DNA of 7,939 nt, taken from positions 1 to 7,939 of the forward strand of contig CAMLDJ010000256.1 of NCBI GenBank assembly GCA_946478755.1. The letters are read 5' to 3'. The DNA comes from an uncultured Pedobacter sp. (GTDB taxonomy: Bacteria > Bacteroidota > Bacteroidia > Sphingobacteriales > Sphingobacteriaceae). Position numbers and translations under genes: made by a program. The notes under the pieces were generated by a model that was not told the DNA's origin, made no database searches, and worked only from the letters and a program-made list of their open reading frames with translations. The stretch's first letter is position 1, and each line of letters starts with the position of its first letter. This document shows, one piece after another, positions 5,606-7,939 of this stretch.

Positions 5606-6606
5606 CTAAATACTTCATAAACATTGTTAAGCTGTAAGCCCAATACGATTTCATGACTGCCGTTACTTACCTGATTTAAGCCTGAAGTCGTAAAATCATA
5701 CGCATAGGTAAGGTTCAGCAGCTTACTCATATTAATTCCCGCCATGGCAGAAAAGGAATCCCCTCTTCGGTAACTTCCCCCTACCCAGAACCTGTCTTTA
5801 AATGCCATTTTTAAATTTACATCCACAGAAACAGGGACCGGACTCGCCTGTTTTACCATGATGGAGGGTGTCGCCGAAATGACGTCATCAACATAAAGTC
5901 TATAGCCCGCAGTAATAAAAAAATGAGGCACTTCTTTACCGGCATTATAGGTAGGGTCGCTGGTAAAGGATAATTTCTGCTGCAGAACCTGCTGCACAGA
6001 TGCTCCTGCAAACATGCGGCCGCTATATAGCCATACCCCTAATCCCAGATCGGGTTTAAGCTGGGTGGCTATGCCGTTTGAAACAGATGGATCAGTCCGG
6101 CTTTGGTCTTCAAACCTCAGCGCGTTTATGTCCAGTCCTATTCTGCTTATTCCCGCTGCCACACCGACCGAGAGGTTAAAGGTATTGTTGAGTTGAAGGT
6201 GATAAGCATAGGTTAAATTGGCATCCAACCTGGAAAGCGGACCAACTTCATCATACACAGCGGTAACCCCCATGCCATGATGGGCCGGAGAAGAGGTATA
6301 ATTCTGCATGTAATTCCTGCTCATGGGATCGTCGCCTTTATCAGGTAAAGAAAGTGCGTTCCTCCACAGGTAGTCGCTGCCCAGATTCCAGTGCGCGGTA
6401 ATAAATGAGGTTTGAGGAGCATTGTCAATACCGGCCCATTGTTTTCTGAATCCAACTTTTACATCGGCATAATTCTCTATGCCGCTGATGGCAGGATTTA
6501 AAAGGTAGTTATTAAACACGTATTGCGTGTATTGCGGTTTTTGTTGCGCAAAGCTACAAAAGCCCAATGCCAGCTGCAGGGCGATTAAATATGCCGAACG
6601 GTTCAT
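5587..6606 (-). CDS. PorP/SprF-family type IX secretion membrane protein
   Basis: A 339-residue protein with a signal peptide (about 1-20, hydrophobic core YLIALQLALGF, likely cut after SFA). The family-typical start of the mature protein follows: QYTQYVFNNYLLNPAISG (25-42), then the GFRKQWAG stretch. The rest is rich in alternating aromatic and polar beta-strands, fitting an outer-membrane beta-barrel, and ends on an aromatic residue (W339). PorP/SprF proteins work with the T9SS; in Flavobacterium johnsoniae, SprF is needed for secretion of SprB, which has a type B C-terminal domain. Here the gene begins one base after the stop of such a cargo gene, so the two are co-translated and likely work as a pair. 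C17 is not in a proper lipobox (Phe at -1), so a lipoprotein is unlikely. It converges on rpoN with a 6-bp gap. Confidence 0.92.
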   Translation of the reverse strand: MNRSAYLIALQLALGFCSFAQQKPQYTQYVFNNYLLNPAISGIENYADVKVGFRKQWAGIDNAPQTSFITAHWNLGSDYLWRNALSLPDKGDDPMSRNYMQNYTSSPAHHGMGVTAVYDEVGPLSRLDANLTYAYHLQLNNTFNLSVGVAAGISRIGLDINALRFEDQSRTDPSVSNGIATQLKPDLGLGVWLYSGRMFAGASVQQVLQQKLSFTSDPTYNAGKEVPHFFITAGYRLYVDDVISATPSIMVKQASPVPVSVDVNLKMAFKDRFWVGGSYRRGDSFSAMAGINMSKLLNLTYAYDFTTSGLNQVSNGSHEIVLGLQLNNVYEVFSTTRMW

Positions 6607-6607
6607 T

Positions 6608-7939
6608 TTACCTGATCAAAGTTAATGAGCCTGCAATTACTTTCTTTCCGTTTTTTGGATTGATCATATAGTAATAAGTACCTACCGGAAGCTGTTTCCC
6701 ATTATAATTCCCATCAAAAGGTATCGAATATCCCTGACTAAAAAAAACTTTTTCGCCATATCTGTTAAAAATATCGACGGTTGCATTTGGGTAGGATTCA
6801 AGATGGTTTAATTTCCATACGTCATTTGTACCGTCACCATTCGGACTAAAAGCATTTGGGGGGACAATCTGCTTCAATACATGAACATTGATCTTCACCG
6901 TTTCATCGCAGTTTAAGCTGGAAGTTACGGTTAAAGTATACACCCTGTCGTTATCCGCTGTGATGACCGGATTAAGTATATCATCTCTGCTTAGTCCCGC
7001 AGCAGGCGACCATTTAAATCTCAGGCCCGGTTCTGTTGCCGAGCCGTTAACCTGTATGGTACCATCTATGAAAGCATACAGATCGCTGGCCATATTAACC
7101 TTTGGTATCGGTTTAACGACAATCGACTGGGTCTTCACATCCACACAACCGTTGTCTGCCCTAAAGGTATAAGTGATGTCCCAGGTACCAACACCTGCAG
7201 CCGCAGGATCAAAAAGGCCATCACTCGTGATTCCAGTACCGGAGAATACTGCTGAGCCGGGAACACTGCCTGTCTCCTGCGCGATGAGCTGAATTTTACC
7301 GGCATTGATACATACGGGTGCAATTGCATCGAACTTTACAGATGGGGCTGCCAGAAGATTGATGGTTTGTGAGGTAGCCGTAAAGCATGGGCCATTTACA
7401 TCGCCCGAGTAAACGACTAATTTCAATACTGCGGGTTTAGTTAAGGGCGAGGTAAAAGCAGGGTAATTTAACGCATAGGTGTCATCTTTTAACGGATATT
7501 GTTTTTCATATACCTTGACCCCTTCAATATACCATTCCAGCCGGGTTATATCACCAAAAACCGGAACAAATGAGGCATCTTTTACCAGGATTTCTTTGTT
7601 GCTGCATAAGTTATCTTCGTTAAGCACCTGAAAAACTGCAGTAGGATTGGACCCATTGACCTTGAATGGTTTTAAAACTTCAAAGCTGCAGCCCTCGGGA
7701 GAAATCACAGTGAGTTTTACCATGTAAACACGAGCGGTATTATATTTATGGGTTCCATCTCTGAGTGTTGACGTATTGAGTGCACCCGAAGCCTCATCTC
7801 CAAAATCCCACAAATATTGTAGTCCGGCCACTGCACCGTCGGCAGCGGTTGATTTGTTTCTAAATATCACTGCAGCATCACTTACACAGGCATCCGGGCT
7901 TTCAAATTCAGCTAAAGGCAAACGGTTAATGATTACCTG
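6608..7939 (-). CDS. T9SS-secreted PKD/Ig-like repeat protein with gliding-motility (type B) C-terminal domain, 5' end missing
   Basis: The reading frame is open to the right edge; the first visible codon is CAG, and the TTG at 7921 is not a credible start, so this is the last 443 residues of a longer protein. It shows a PKD domain (about 6-95, WDFGD at 44-48), a second PKD-like domain (about 97-196), and an Ig-like repeat (about 199-277, SGTGI...GLFDPAAAGVG...NGC). A further PKD-like repeat spans 278-355. The T9SS type B C-terminal signal (about 360-443) contains NAFSPNGDGTNDVW, VDIFNRYGEKVF and PVGTYYYMI. Such proteins are exported through the outer membrane by the T9SS and act at the cell surface or outside, often as adhesins. 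The PorP/SprF gene follows after one base. The true N-terminus, signal peptide and promoter lie outside the window. Ligand and role (adhesion or motility) cannot be told. Confidence 0.92.
   Translation of the reverse strand, partial: QVIINRLPLAEFESPDACVSDAAVIFRNKSTAADGAVAGLQYLWDFGDEASGALNTSTLRDGTHKYNTARVYMVKLTVISPEGCSFEVLKPFKVNGSNPTAVFQVLNEDNLCSNKEILVKDASFVPVFGDITRLEWYIEGVKVYEKQYPLKDDTYALNYPAFTSPLTKPAVLKLVVYSGDVNGPCFTATSQTINLLAAPSVKFDAIAPVCINAGKIQLIAQETGSVPGSAVFSGTGITSDGLFDPAAAGVGTWDITYTFRADNGCVDVKTQSIVVKPIPKVNMASDLYAFIDGTIQVNGSATEPGLRFKWSPAAGLSRDDILNPVITADNDRVYTLTVTSSLNCDETVKINVHVLKQIVPPNAFSPNGDGTNDVWKLNHLESYPNATVDIFNRYGEKVFFSQGYSIPFDGNYNGKQLPVGTYYYMINPKNGKKVIAGSLTLIR

Noticed and set aside
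7919..7921. TTG as the start codon of the PKD/CTD protein
   Set aside because: The frame stays open to the window edge, and the sequence there is the middle of a repeat protein, with no signal peptide. The gene is simply cut by the edge.

Overview
The window looks like a chromosomal segment of a Bacteroidota bacterium, most likely of the Sphingobacteriaceae (Pedobacter-like). The evidence is a type IX secretion (T9SS) pair (a gliding-motility C-terminal-domain protein plus a PorP/SprF protein), LytS/LytTR signalling, a sigma-54 with a long acidic linker, and promoters of the Bacteroidota form TTG-N19-21-TAnnTTTG. The genus is inferred from protein style, not from a search.

Layout. Positions 1-103 (minus) hold the 5' end of rpmH (ribosomal protein L34), with a near-consensus promoter at 146-176. 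Positions 216-3211 (minus) are a tight four-gene operon. In transcription order it encodes a LiaF-like membrane protein, a small DUF4288-like protein, a LytS-type membrane histidine kinase and a LytTR response regulator. Its promoter is at 3277-3306 and a 9-bp inverted repeat lies just upstream at 3335-3361. mscL (3463-3894, minus) follows, with a clear intrinsic terminator at 3402-3446. rpoN (4108-5580, plus) is divergent from mscL. Two minus-strand T9SS genes fill the right end: a PKD/Ig-like secreted protein with a type B C-terminal domain (6608 to the right edge, 5' end missing), followed after one base by porP/sprF (5587-6606). porP/sprF runs into rpoN tail to tail with 6 bp between the stop codons.

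How the genes work together. The four-gene operon resembles the Firmicutes LiaF-LiaS-LiaR envelope-stress arrangement, but with a LytS/LytTR pair in place of the usual HisKA_3 kinase and NarL-type regulator, and with a DUF4288 gene inserted. This is the most interesting unit in the window. MscL protects against hypo-osmotic shock, RpoN provides sigma-54-dependent transcription, and the right-hand pair is a T9SS cargo with its likely dedicated PorP/SprF partner. No mobile element, CRISPR array, tRNA or rRNA was seen. No gene-free stretch exceeds 300 bases; the two largest (3212-3462 and 3895-4107) hold the promoters, inverted repeat and terminator listed.
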